The notes: generated by a model not told the origin, from the letters alone. A DNA stretch of 64,000 bases from Bacteroides sp. (GCF_030151085.1 NZ_JASLER010000008.1:1-64000); one strand, 5' to 3'. Positions 45,569 to 54,976 are shown, counted from the stretch's first letter. Numbers and translations: made by a program.

Positions 45569-45585
45569 TTCATTATAAGACATAA

Positions 45586-45618
45586 AAAAAGCTTTTTCTC
45601 ACGAAAAAGCTTTCTTTT
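45586..45618 (+). terminator. Terminator after the hexuronate MFS gene
   Basis: Perfect 11-bp stem AAAGCTTTTTC / GAAAAAGCTTT (45588-45598 and 45603-45613) with a 4-nt loop TCAC, followed by a C and a T run, 19 bp after the stop codon. A second small hairpin (GGAAGTC TCAC GACTTCC, 45682-45699) uses the same TCAC loop. Confidence 0.85.
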
Positions 45619-45833
45619 GTCTTCCCACCATTCTAAGCAAAGATCTAAGTGAAGGAAGACACAATTTAAGATGAAAAAAAGGGAAGTCTCACGACTTCCA
45701 CAGTTCTTCTAACCTTAAATCTAAATCTCTATGAAAAAAACGTTCGGCAAAGATAAGTGTTTATTAGGCAAATTGCTATTAATAAAGTATATAAATTGAT
45801 AGAAAACATTTAATATATGCTAACACATTCGTA

Positions 45834-48800
45834 TTAAAGTGCACAAGAAGTTGCTCCTAATAATTTGGAATAAATAGGATTGAGACGAAGTAATTCAGGA
45901 ACACCCGTCATAAACATCTGCTTACGGGCACGAGTGAGAGCAACATTGAGTTTACGGTCAATCTGAATATTGTTTTCTTCAGTTAAGTTAGCTAGAAATC
46001 TTAATTGATAGGCACGATTTACAGAGAAAGAGTAGATAATCACATCCCGTTCACTACCTTGGAAACGCTCCACTGTATCAATCAGTATGTCGTTTAAGGC
46101 AGGAATTCCTAACTGGGAAATCGTTTTTTTAATCAAAGCTATCTGGCTACGATAAGGAGTAATGATACCTAGAGTTGATGAAGGATCAAAGCCGGAACCG
46201 GACGAATATTGGCGATATACTGCTTCCGATAAACGAGCCACAATCTGTGCCTCCGAGTGATTCATCTTTGCCGATTGCGCTGGCGGCTCGGGTACAGAAG
46301 GCAAGAATGCGACACGACGTGTCAGTAAATCGGCAAATTCGCAGTCTACCAGTTCCGGAGAGAGTTCCAAAGTTCCACTTTGATGCGGCAAACCAACCGA
46401 TTGCAACAATCCACCATAAAAAGCATGATTGGGAAAAGAAGCTACTTCTACATTCATCCGCCCTTGACGACACAACATGTCGAAATAGTGATTAGTAGTT
46501 AGTGATAAGTGATTCGTTGCGGGCAAAGTATGCTTGAGGTTACGATACAGACGCTCGAATAGGGAGTCTTTCAAATTATACAAACCAATAGACCGCAAGG
46601 CTTCATCGCATACTTCAGATTGTTCGGAAGACTGTAATACTACAGCGGGGAGTTGCTTATGATCGCCAATCAATATAAATTTGCCAATAGCATCGGTACC
46701 TGCCGGGTTCCGGGTACAGAGCAATCCTAGAAGCTGAGGTTCAAGAATTTGAGTAGCCTCATCCACAATAGCAACATCAAAAGTTTTTAAACGGAATAAT
46801 TCCGTTTTTGCGGAGAGTGTGGCGACTGTGCCCACAAATACCCGGCAGCGGGCAATACGTTCCTGCACCTCACGACGAGTAGAGCAAGTTTCCAGCACAT
46901 TTTCTATCAGATGCGACCGGTATACCTCATCACAAGACAATTCGCTGCCGATACGAATAAAGTCTATTTCAGGGGTTATAGCAGCGAGCGTTTTACTGAT
47001 CTCATCTATAGCACGATTGGTATAAGAAAGCAGCAATATCTGTTTTCCTTCCTGATAGAAAGTTTCTACCATAGAGCGTAATGCACGAGAGGTTTTTCCA
47101 GTACCCGGAGGACCTATTAAAAGGAAATAATCCTGGGCTGCTTTCGCTTTCAGAGTGATTCGGGTGAAATCATTCGTTGCCGATTCGATACGGTCATTCA
47201 GAGAAGCGTCGAACGCAGGCGGACGCTGACCTAATAACAAGTCACGACGGCTTTTCGTGGCAGAAAGGAAAGCGGAAAGACCTAAATACATACCTCGGAA
47301 AGAGGTATCCATATAATCGTGCTCCACTGCATATAAACTCTTGGCAGGAAGTACTCCTGCATTCTGTTGGGCGGCACGAAGACGAATACATATTTTTTCA
47401 TCAGATATACGTTCGATGTTCCCTTTGAATACCATTTTATTAGTGACGTTGTCCGTATCAACATTCCGCTCATAGAGGACTACAGCATCTCCTTGACGAA
47501 AATTCGGAAGAACAGAGGAGGTTTGTTCTTTTATGCCTAACAGCAAATAAGGCTTATGAGCATCGGCTGCATGATTCTCACGGATAGCCAAGTCATATAA
47601 TATCTCCCCTGCTTCACATTTTTCTGCCAAAGTAGAGAGCCAAAGAGCCGCAGCACCTGCCCGTCCTTCATAATCAATGTCACCGGATTTAGAAGTATAG
47701 AGTTCTTTGGTTATAAAGTTATAAAGAGTATAGAAATAACTCTGCTCCAAAGAAGATAATGAACGGATGCGTTGCGTCACCGTATCAATGGAAGGATAAA
47801 GAAATCGCTTCCACAAGGTATTGTCCAGGCAACGTTGATTTAATGTATCCGGATTGATATCTTTCAACCGTTCTGCCGTATATTGGGGGCTATTCCTTAG
47901 CTGAATACTGTATTCATTCGCCACAATCCGGTTTCTGAGATCCATTACCCTTCGTACCATCGCCCACGAAGGACGCGCCGGATAAAGCAACGGATAACGT
48001 GTATATAATAGATAGGCCTTTACCTTTCGATGTTCCATACCCATCGAGAACTCCAATACAGCTTGATAAAGTAACATCTGCACTTTATTATTCTCCTTGG
48101 GCTCTACCTTGCCACGAATAGAGTATTCGTCCGCCTTACCCGACTTCATTTCGATGAAAGAAGTCATATCACGCTGCATATAGTCCAAACGTCCTTGCAA
48201 ACCCAAGGCTTCGCATATATAGGTAGGTTCGAGCACTGCATCAGTCTTATCCAATTCATATCCCGAAGCACGGAAAGTTTCTGTTACCGTCTGCCGGATA
48301 TTCTCAAAGTGGCGCTTGCAATCGGCAAAGAATTCCACTTCCTTCTCCCGGTCACGTAGATCGGCACATGCAGCCAATTCAATAGGATAAGTACGAAAGG
48401 CTTTCTGCATACACGTCAGATAATCGGGTGCTTCCTTGGCGTGAATCCATTCATCCAAAAAAAGATTGGCGATATTACCCAGTAAAAGGGGTCGGGTATT
48501 ATCGGGCGATTGTAGTCGGGCAAGTATATAATTGGCAGGATGGTGCCCGTAATCCTTGAAACATTCTGCCAGCGAACTAATATCCAGTAGATAGTCCGGT
48601 TCAAGAATTATAAAAGAGGGAGTGAGTATGCCTGCCTCATCCACAGATACATCGAGAAAGTTCACTTGTGCATGGCGCCACAAAATACGGCAGGTTTCGG
48701 CAAACTCTTCATTGATTTGCGGTACATTGTAACGAACACGAAGCAGTTCATCTGCCACCGTATCTATAGGCAATACATATAAATAGGTATCATCAGCATA

Positions 48801-49244
48801 CTGAAAACAGACACGCATGCGCTTCACTCGTTCTTTGGCCGGAGGAGCTACCACGTATGTAGCGTCGGCACGAGGCAGCAACCGGTAGAGTACATCGGGA
48901 ATATCCTGCCCTGTCAATCGCTTTACAAAAAAAGCCAAAGTCTTGGAGTCACGCAGCAGTTGTTCGTAAGACGGTTCAGCCTGACGGTTCAATATAGCAT
49001 TCGATGTTAAACGAAAAGTATGCAGTCGATTCTGTTCTACAATAGACAGACCGACTTTGGAAGCAACAAAACTAATACGGGCGGAGAGATCGGTCATCTG
49101 CAAACTACCGTCAGTCATTTGTGTACGGCACAGACGCTCTAACAATTCACGCAACTGGCGATAGGCAGTATCTAAAGGAATGCCGTCTTTGCGACAGGCT
49201 CCTAAAAGTATATCAAAGTATTCTTTTACTTCATTCTCCATCAT
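45834..49244 (-). CDS. SF1 (Dna2/Upf1-like) helicase with PD-(D/E)XK nuclease domain
   Basis: 1136 aa. N-terminal region unassigned (about 1-340). Then a RecB-like nuclease motif: GRLDYM (Asp352) and FIEMKSGK (Glu365, Lys367). The helicase part is at about 700-1130: Walker A IGPPGTGKTSRAL (Lys near 716), Walker B DEAT (near 828), GDHKQLP, RQGRM (QYRM-like, near 925) and late LNVALTRARKQMF. So the protein likely cuts and unwinds DNA, in Dna2 or RecB style. A dispersed repeat (46483-46516) adds about ten residues in frame just before RQGRM. The start codon overlaps the tatC stop by 4 bp, suggesting co-translation. Role unknown: repair, or defence. Confidence 0.85.
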   Translation of the reverse strand: MMENEVKEYFDILLGACRKDGIPLDTAYRQLRELLERLCRTQMTDGSLQMTDLSARISFVASKVGLSIVEQNRLHTFRLTSNAILNRQAEPSYEQLLRDSKTLAFFVKRLTGQDIPDVLYRLLPRADATYVVAPPAKERVKRMRVCFQYADDTYLYVLPIDTVADELLRVRYNVPQINEEFAETCRILWRHAQVNFLDVSVDEAGILTPSFIILEPDYLLDISSLAECFKDYGHHPANYILARLQSPDNTRPLLLGNIANLFLDEWIHAKEAPDYLTCMQKAFRTYPIELAACADLRDREKEVEFFADCKRHFENIRQTVTETFRASGYELDKTDAVLEPTYICEALGLQGRLDYMQRDMTSFIEMKSGKADEYSIRGKVEPKENNKVQMLLYQAVLEFSMGMEHRKVKAYLLYTRYPLLYPARPSWAMVRRVMDLRNRIVANEYSIQLRNSPQYTAERLKDINPDTLNQRCLDNTLWKRFLYPSIDTVTQRIRSLSSLEQSYFYTLYNFITKELYTSKSGDIDYEGRAGAAALWLSTLAEKCEAGEILYDLAIRENHAADAHKPYLLLGIKEQTSSVLPNFRQGDAVVLYERNVDTDNVTNKMVFKGNIERISDEKICIRLRAAQQNAGVLPAKSLYAVEHDYMDTSFRGMYLGLSAFLSATKSRRDLLLGQRPPAFDASLNDRIESATNDFTRITLKAKAAQDYFLLIGPPGTGKTSRALRSMVETFYQEGKQILLLSYTNRAIDEISKTLAAITPEIDFIRIGSELSCDEVYRSHLIENVLETCSTRREVQERIARCRVFVGTVATLSAKTELFRLKTFDVAIVDEATQILEPQLLGLLCTRNPAGTDAIGKFILIGDHKQLPAVVLQSSEQSEVCDEALRSIGLYNLKDSLFERLYRNLKHTLPATNHLSLTTNHYFDMLCRQGRMNVEVASFPNHAFYGGLLQSVGLPHQSGTLELSPELVDCEFADLLTRRVAFLPSVPEPPAQSAKMNHSEAQIVARLSEAVYRQYSSGSGFDPSSTLGIITPYRSQIALIKKTISQLGIPALNDILIDTVERFQGSERDVIIYSFSVNRAYQLRFLANLTEENNIQIDRKLNVALTRARKQMFMTGVPELLRLNPIYSKLLGATSCAL
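46483..46516 (-). repeat. AATCACT-type dispersed repeat inside the helicase gene
   Basis: Plus strand: the segment from ATAGTGATTAGT to GTGATAAGTGATTC (33 bp) is the same repeat family as at 39411-39520 and 50360-50436. It is read in frame as about ten extra residues (TNHLSLTTNHY) between the Walker B and QGRM motifs. Confidence 0.75.
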
Positions 49245-50059
49245 TCTTCCGACTCCACTTCTTCCACTTCATCAGTCTTCTTATCCTTTATCATCAGGAT
49301 ACTCAACTCATAGAGCAAATAAAGCGGAACAGCCACAACTGTCAATGTGAACGGATCGCCAGTAGGCGTAATAATAGCGGCAGCAATAACTATAATTACT
49401 ACAGCATGCCGGCGGTATTTACGCAAGAAGGTTTTATTGACCAGTCCCAGCAAAGAAAGTAACCAAGTCACCAATGGCAACTCAAATGCCAGCCCCATGC
49501 AGAGTACCAACATCATGAAGTTATCGATATACGAATTTAATGAAATTTGATTCTCTATGGTCGAACTCAACTGGTAAGTGGAAAGGAAACGTAAAGTCAA
49601 CGGGTATACCATAAAATACCCCAGCAGTACACCTACGAAAAACATGACCGTGCCAATGCCCAACGCCTTCTTTACCCCTGTTTGTTCATTCGGATAGAGT
49701 GCCGGACTGACAAACCGCCAGATTTCATAGAATATGTAAGGAGCAGCTGTAACCACGGACATCCAGAAAGCCGTAGATATGTGAATGAAGAATGGTGCAG
49801 CCAGATTAATATTAATCAGCTTAATATCAAATTCCTGTGTAAAGAACTCATCATCAAGATTGAACACCTGCCCGATGTAACGCAGTAGATCATAAAAAAT
49901 AAAATCATTATGGCAAGGAGCCAAAATAACTTGGTCGAACAGATAAGGCATAGCAATAAAATAGCCTACAGCCAATACAAACCACACACCAAGTACCCGA
50001 AAGAGTACACGACGCAATTCATCCAGATGATCCCAGAAAGTCAGTTCTTTTTCTGCCAT
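49241..50059 (-). CDS. tatC: Twin-arginine translocase subunit TatC
   Basis: 272 aa, six TM helices. The N-terminal signature EKELTFWDHLDELRRVL is the TatC-type leader before the first helix; the conserved loop VSPALYPNEQTGVKKA and the first periplasmic region fit too. The C-terminal tail is acidic (TDEVEEVESEE). TatC with TatA moves folded proteins, such as oxidoreductases with RR signals, across the inner membrane. It is downstream of tatA (48 bp) and overlaps the helicase start by 4 bp. Confidence 0.96.
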   Translation of the reverse strand: MAEKELTFWDHLDELRRVLFRVLGVWFVLAVGYFIAMPYLFDQVILAPCHNDFIFYDLLRYIGQVFNLDDEFFTQEFDIKLININLAAPFFIHISTAFWMSVVTAAPYIFYEIWRFVSPALYPNEQTGVKKALGIGTVMFFVGVLLGYFMVYPLTLRFLSTYQLSSTIENQISLNSYIDNFMMLVLCMGLAFELPLVTWLLSLLGLVNKTFLRKYRRHAVVIIVIAAAIITPTGDPFTLTVVAVPLYLLYELSILMIKDKKTDEVEEVESEE

Positions 50060-50107
50060 AAAATAAGAGAAGGAGTTATAGATAAAACCAATAACTCCGT
50101 AAAGTTA

Positions 50108-50326
50108 TCATTTATCTTTTGAAGCGGGAGTATCAATATCGTCCTTAGCCTTATTAATTTCTTCTTTAGCTTCATTGACACCGTCTTTGAAACTCTTCAC
50201 CCCTTTGCCTAGTCCACGCATTAACTCGGGAATTTTCTTGCCGCCAAACAACAATAAGATAACAAGGGCTATGATAATCCATTCAGAGCCGCTGGGCAGG
50301 AAACCTAATAAAAGTAAATTTGTCAT
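50108..50326 (-). CDS. tatA: Sec-independent translocase protein TatA/TatE
   Basis: 72 aa: a single TM helix (SGSEWIIIALVILLLFGG, residues 12-29), a hinge, then an amphipathic helix (KKIPELMRGLGKGVKSFKD) and a charged tail. These are the TatA hallmarks. There is no separate tatB visible, as is usual in Bacteroidota. It is followed by tatC. Confidence 0.95.
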   Translation of the reverse strand: MTNLLLLGFLPSGSEWIIIALVILLLFGGKKIPELMRGLGKGVKSFKDGVNEAKEEINKAKDDIDTPASKDK

Positions 50327-50359
50327 AGTATAATGTATTTATTTCGCACAAAGATAGGA

Positions 50360-50436
50360 AAAAATAGTGATTAGTGATTAATGATTAGTGATTTGTTTAT
50401 AAGAGTGCTATTTATTAATCACTAATCACTATTTTT
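50360..50436. repeat. Dispersed AATCACTAATCACT-type hairpin after murF-alr
   Basis: A perfect 23-bp inverted repeat: left arm 50360-50382 (AAAAATAGTGATTAGTG start) and right arm 50414-50436, with a 31-nt loop. The right arm runs into the murF-alr stop codon, so on the minus strand it starts immediately after translation ends. Compare 39411-39520. Confidence 0.85.
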
Positions 50437-52916
50437 CAGTCTTGATAATAAACCCGCTTCACTCGGGTAGAAATACTGGTTAATACCTCGTATGGTATCG
50501 TGTCGAGTACATCGGATAAAACGGTAATAGGTAGATGATCGCCGAATATTTCCACGGAATCCCCTTCTTTGCAATCAATGTCTGTAACATCGATCATACA
50601 AACATCCATGCAGATATTGCCCACGTATGGTGCTTTCTGACCATTTACCAGACAGTAAGCATGTCCATTACCCAAATGCCGGTTCAAACCGTCGGCATAA
50701 CCGATAGGCAAGGCGGCAATACGGGATGGACGAACCAAATGTCCTTTACGGCTATATCCTACAGTATCTTCCTGAGGCACATCGCGTATCTGAAGAATGG
50801 TAGTCTTCAATGTACTGACATTATTCATAATAGAATTATCTATAGGACTGACGCCATACAGTCCCAGTCCCAAACGAACCATATCGAATTGTGCGCCGGG
50901 GAAACGCTCTATACCCGCAGAATTGCAGATATGGCGAAGTATCTTATGTGGAAATGCTTCCTGCAATTCCAAAGACGCTCCTTCGAACATCTCTATTTGT
51001 TGACGTGTGAAGGCATCGAACTGCGACGCATCACTACCCACAAAATGAGAGAATACCGAACGGGCAATAACAGCATTCTGCGATTTCAGACGTTCAATAA
51101 GGCGGGGCATATCTTCGGGAGCAAATCCCAAACGATGCATACCGGTATCTAATTTTATATGGATAGGGAAGTTCGTGATACCTTCCTTTTCGGCTTCTTT
51201 AATAAGAGCATCCAGCAGATGGAAACTATAGACTTCGGGTTCCAGTTTATAATCGAACATCGTCTTGAATGCGGTCATCTCAGGATTCATGATGATAATG
51301 CTCGCCGTAATTCCGGCTTTGCGCAATTCAGAACCTTCGTCGGCTACGGCTACGGCAAGATAGTCTACATGATGCTCTTGCAGAGTCTTGGCTATTTCGT
51401 ACGAACCTGCGCCGTATGCAGAAGCTTTAACCATACATACCATCTTGGTTTCGGGTTTCAGTTTGCTACGGTAGTAGTTCAGGTTGGCTATCATCGCACC
51501 GAGGTTGACTTCAAGTATTGTTTCGTGTACTTTCTTCTCCAACACTTCCGTCAATGCATCGAAACCGAATTTGCGGGCACCTTTTATCAAAATAATCTCG
51601 TTCTCCAAACGGAGTTCTCCCCTTTCGATGGCACGAATGAGAGCATCGGTATTGACATAGAATGACTTGTCGATATCAAAACGTGAAGCACAACTGGTGA
51701 TTTCGCTACCTACACCGATAATTCTCTCTATACCACGACTGTTTACCAATTGCGCTACCTGACGGTAGAGAGTAGGAGTATTTTGCCCGGTTTCAAGAAT
51801 ATCAGAAAGTATCAAGGTGCGCTTCAAGCCTTTGGACTGCGAGCGGCGGTACAAGAAGTTAAGTGCTATATCCAGTGAGCCAAGATCTGAGTTATAACTG
51901 TCATTTACCAATAAGCAACCATTTTTGCCTTCTTTCACTTCCAATCGCATGGCTACCGGTTCCAGCTTTGTCATGCGTTCCGTTATCTTTTCGGCGGGGA
52001 GCATCAGATATAAGCAGGCTGCCAAACAATTCAATGAGTTCTCAATGGAAGCATCGTCTATAAAAGGAAGGGTAAACGTATTGTCCATATCCAGGTAACG
52101 ATAGGAAATAACAGTGCAATCGTCTTTCTTCTCTACCTTACTTATAAATAGAGGGCGTTCCATATCTTTCCGGCTCCACGCTATTTCACGGGCCGAAAGC
52201 ATGGACTTCGCCACACAATTACTGATAAACTCATCGTCGCCATTGTAAATTACCACATCACAGCCTTTGAACAGGGCAAGCTTCTCCATACACTTTTCCT
52301 GCAAAGAGAAAAAGTTCTCCTGGTGTGCGCCACCGATATTGGTTAATATACCGATGGTAGGCTTGATGATATTCTGCAAAGAGCGCATCTCGCCCGGTTC
52401 CGAAATACCAGCTTCGAAGATAGCCAATCCGGAATCCTCGTTCATTTGCCATACCGACAAAGGAACGCCAATCTGCGAATTATAACTGCGGGGTGAACGT
52501 ACAATGGCACGCTCAGGACTCAGTAATTGGTGTAACCATTCTTTTACAATCGTTTTTCCATTGCTACCCGTGATGCCGATAACAGGGATCTGGAATTGTC
52601 CGCGATGTTGTTCGGCCAACTTCTGTAAAGCTTTCAGAGGATTGGTAACTACCAACAAATTGATGGCTGAAAGTTGATAGTTAGTAACAAGTCGCGCACC
52701 ATCTTCACTTACAACGAAATTGCGTACACCACGAGCGTATAAATCAGGTATATAACGAGTACCGTCACTTCGTCTGGTAGCTAATGCGAAGAATAATGTT
52801 TCTTCGGGGAAACTCAGGGAACGACTATCAGTAAGTAGCCAATCAATAGTAGCCGGCACATTCCCTACACGCCGGGCACCAATAGTTTCGGTTATGCTTT
52901 CAATCGAATACGACAT
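50436..52916 (-). CDS. Bifunctional UDP-MurNAc-tripeptide--D-Ala-D-Ala ligase / alanine racemase
   Basis: 826 aa, a natural MurF-Alr fusion seen in Bacteroidota. N-terminal MurF (about 1-455) has the Mur ligase P-loop GITGSNGKTIVKEW (about residues 114-127). C-terminal alanine racemase (about 456-826) has the PLP lysine Lys497 in MVKASAYGAG, LGLGLYGVSP and the VGYSRKG region with catalytic Tyr. It makes D-Ala and adds D-Ala-D-Ala to the muropeptide precursor, so two peptidoglycan steps are in one chain. The start overlaps the 3' end of the GSCFA gene by 25 bp. Confidence 0.96.
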   Translation of the reverse strand: MSYSIESITETIGARRVGNVPATIDWLLTDSRSLSFPEETLFFALATRRSDGTRYIPDLYARGVRNFVVSEDGARLVTNYQLSAINLLVVTNPLKALQKLAEQHRGQFQIPVIGITGSNGKTIVKEWLHQLLSPERAIVRSPRSYNSQIGVPLSVWQMNEDSGLAIFEAGISEPGEMRSLQNIIKPTIGILTNIGGAHQENFFSLQEKCMEKLALFKGCDVVIYNGDDEFISNCVAKSMLSAREIAWSRKDMERPLFISKVEKKDDCTVISYRYLDMDNTFTLPFIDDASIENSLNCLAACLYLMLPAEKITERMTKLEPVAMRLEVKEGKNGCLLVNDSYNSDLGSLDIALNFLYRRSQSKGLKRTLILSDILETGQNTPTLYRQVAQLVNSRGIERIIGVGSEITSCASRFDIDKSFYVNTDALIRAIERGELRLENEIILIKGARKFGFDALTEVLEKKVHETILEVNLGAMIANLNYYRSKLKPETKMVCMVKASAYGAGSYEIAKTLQEHHVDYLAVAVADEGSELRKAGITASIIIMNPEMTAFKTMFDYKLEPEVYSFHLLDALIKEAEKEGITNFPIHIKLDTGMHRLGFAPEDMPRLIERLKSQNAVIARSVFSHFVGSDASQFDAFTRQQIEMFEGASLELQEAFPHKILRHICNSAGIERFPGAQFDMVRLGLGLYGVSPIDNSIMNNVSTLKTTILQIRDVPQEDTVGYSRKGHLVRPSRIAALPIGYADGLNRHLGNGHAYCLVNGQKAPYVGNICMDVCMIDVTDIDCKEGDSVEIFGDHLPITVLSDVLDTIPYEVLTSISTRVKRVYYQD

Positions 52917-53881
52917 ATATCTTTCTCTTTTTTGAAATCTAAGTACGGGTATTTTCCGTTAAGTCGGTCTATTTTTAACACAATTTGTCCTAAAAAACGC
53001 TTATACTCGTCAGACTCAGGATGAAAGGGTTTATGTGAGAGCGCTTTACGTATATTTTCACTTTCTTCCATAATCTGTAACGCAGCCGTAGAGATACAAG
53101 TTTGCACAAATCGTTCCCACACATACCGGGCAGCAACTTCGGAGGGATGAACCATATCTTCCGCATAAAAGCGGTAATCGCGCAACTCATCTATTAGTAA
53201 CTCGTATGCAGGGAAGTAGAAAACTTGCTCCGGAAAAGCAACCTGCAATTGTTCTATTGCCAAAAGCAAAGTAGCTTTACTCAAGTTATTGGCATGCATT
53301 CCATCACGAACATGACGGATGGGACTGACGGTAAACAAGACTTTCAGCTTTGGATTTTGCATGAACAAATCGGTAAGTAGAGTTTGGTAATCAAGCACTA
53401 TTTCTTCTATTGAAAGCTTACGACGAGTAAAGTTCGCTTCCGGTTGTTTATGACAGTTAGCAACTATTTCTCCTGTATCTTTAGACTCGTATACCCAAGC
53501 CGTACCAAATGTCAGTAGAAGATAATCGACCTTAGCTAAATTATTATGTGCTTCCTGCAATCGCTCATTGATGCACTGCAAAACCACTTCAGCATCTGCC
53601 GAAGAAAAGTCTCCATGATGCATCGGACTATGCCAACACTCACGAAAGAAAAACAATTGACCAGAATTATATTTCTTCCCTATACTTATTTCACGCAATG
53701 CGGCAGATATTGAGAGTGGATTATAAAGAACTCCGTATGGGTTGACATCGCAGCAGAACTTTGCATCAGTCAGTTTAATGCCCATATTACTAGCAAAGCA
53801 GGAGCCAAGACACATCAAACGGTCTGCATGCGTCAGTCGTGGCATGTCAGTGGATAATTCAACGGGAGTAAAGAAATTCAT
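52892..53881 (-). CDS. GSCFA-domain protein (SGNH-like)
   Basis: 329 aa, no signal peptide. The namesake motif LGSCFASNMG is at about residues 25-34. The central HGDF and DYLLLTFGTAWVYESKD blocks and the late DMVHPSEVAARY (D-x-x-H of the SGNH fold) are seen. Function is unknown to me; the fold suggests an ester hydrolase. It is followed by murF-alr with a 25-bp overlap, indicating translational coupling and a possible link to the cell wall. Confidence 0.88.
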   Translation of the reverse strand: MNFFTPVELSTDMPRLTHADRLMCLGSCFASNMGIKLTDAKFCCDVNPYGVLYNPLSISAALREISIGKKYNSGQLFFFRECWHSPMHHGDFSSADAEVVLQCINERLQEAHNNLAKVDYLLLTFGTAWVYESKDTGEIVANCHKQPEANFTRRKLSIEEIVLDYQTLLTDLFMQNPKLKVLFTVSPIRHVRDGMHANNLSKATLLLAIEQLQVAFPEQVFYFPAYELLIDELRDYRFYAEDMVHPSEVAARYVWERFVQTCISTAALQIMEESENIRKALSHKPFHPESDEYKRFLGQIVLKIDRLNGKYPYLDFKKEKDICRIRLKA

Positions 53882-54248
53882 AGGTGCTCGAAGTTATATC
53901 TATCTCTATGCAAAAATAGAACTTATTCTTTATTGCCATGATAGAAAAAGCTATGTTTTATGAAACTTTGGTATTGAAAATAATATTCATTCAGCTTCCA
54001 TGCTTCCACCCATTTCCTATATCTCGCTATTCATAGGCATTACAGATGTGGTGGAAGCAAATTAAAAAGGTGGAGGCAAAATTTGCTTCCACTAAATGTA
54101 AACTGGCTACATATATACTTCACATTAGATAGCACGTGCATTTCATAGGGTACAAACGCTTGTTTGTTTGTGAATAGATAGGGGTTTCTTAGCTTCTATA
54201 CATACGTTTGAACGATTAGATACAGCCATTTATTAGGGGCTAGCATTA

Positions 54249-54336
54249 GTAAGCTTATAAGATTACAATTGTAGACTGATAAGCTGACTAATGTAAAGTG
54301 AAAGGCTGACAAATGTAAACAGATAACAAACAATAG
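54249..54336. repeat. 22-bp tandem array, four units
   Basis: The word GTA (as GTAAG, GTAGA, GTAAA, GTAAA) recurs at 54249, 54271, 54293 and 54315, exactly 22 bp apart. The middle units also share GCTGAC at 22-bp spacing, and ACTAAT / ACAAAT at their ends. Confidence 0.75.
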
Positions 54337-54446
54337 AGATAAACAACACAAGTACATAGCTTTTACACAACAAATATAGGGGAAAGTCGTATCAACAACA
54401 GTAGTTTCGGGCGCTCAACACTGAGCATGCAGGAAGTTAATAATGT

Positions 54447-54517
54447 GTTTGCACGATATTAACTCCGTGTTGACACGATATTTATATCATGTTGACACGA
54501 AATACGTTCTTTGTATT
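54447..54517. repeat. 22-bp array, three units (CACGAtat)
   Basis: CACGA is at 54452, 54474 and 54496, exactly 22 bp apart, each preceded by GTTTG or GTTGA. The middle unit is a near palindrome (CACGATATTTATATCATG). Confidence 0.7.
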
Positions 54518-54591
54518 GTGTTTGGTATTCTATTGATTAGTAGACAAATAAATAGATATTCAGGACGATACACTATGAGGGCAAATACTTA

Positions 54592-54628
54592 CTCTCATAC
54601 TTGCTCTCATAGTTGCTCTCATGACTCA
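54592..54628. repeat. 12-bp tandem array (CTCTCATnnTTG)
   Basis: CTCTCAT at 54592, 54604 and 54616. An inverted copy (CATGAGAGCAA) lies at 54668-54678, pairing perfectly with TTGCTCTCATG at 54613-54623. Confidence 0.75.
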
Positions 54629-54792
54629 AACACCGATAAATAGGGGGATACAAAGCATCTATGAGGGCATGAGAGCAAATATGTATGCAAAACTAAAATG
54701 ATTCTCTCAATATAAAAAGAACTCTGTGTCTCCGTGTTCAAATACAAATTGTCATTTAGTTCAAAACGGTTTTAATAGTGAGCTAAAGTTAA

Positions 54793-54890
54793 GAACACAA
54801 ATTACGCGAATTACACAAATAAATAGCTGCGCTGTGTACAGTGAGATATGCAGAAAGGCAATATCTGTGTAATTTGCGTAATTTGTGTTC
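54793..54890. repeat. 24-bp inverted repeat with one mismatch
   Basis: Left arm 54793-54816 begins GAACACAAATTACGCG; right arm 54867-54890 ends CGTAATTTGTGTTC. One mismatch in 24 bp with a 50-bp spacer. Could form a large hairpin in RNA or DNA, or be an invertible segment. Confidence 0.8.
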
Positions 54891-54976
54891 CTTTCAGAAT
54901 TAATTCATAACCCACAAAAATGAATATACAGTTCGATATACAACGCCATTCCTAATCAAAAAATACATATTATTAT

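Noticed and set aside
45732..45800. 22-codon ORF starting MKKTFGKDK
   Set aside because: Too short, no ribosome-binding or hydrophobic pattern; it only resembles a gene leader.
52660..52710. Another repeat insertion inside murF
   Set aside because: The stretch LVTNYQLSAINL has AACTATCAACT-like DNA, but it also fits ordinary MurF length, so no claim is made.
54793..54890. Phase-variable invertible promoter
   Set aside because: The arms fit, but the spacer is only 50 bp and the promoter lies outside it; no recombinase is nearby. Kept only as a low-interest check.
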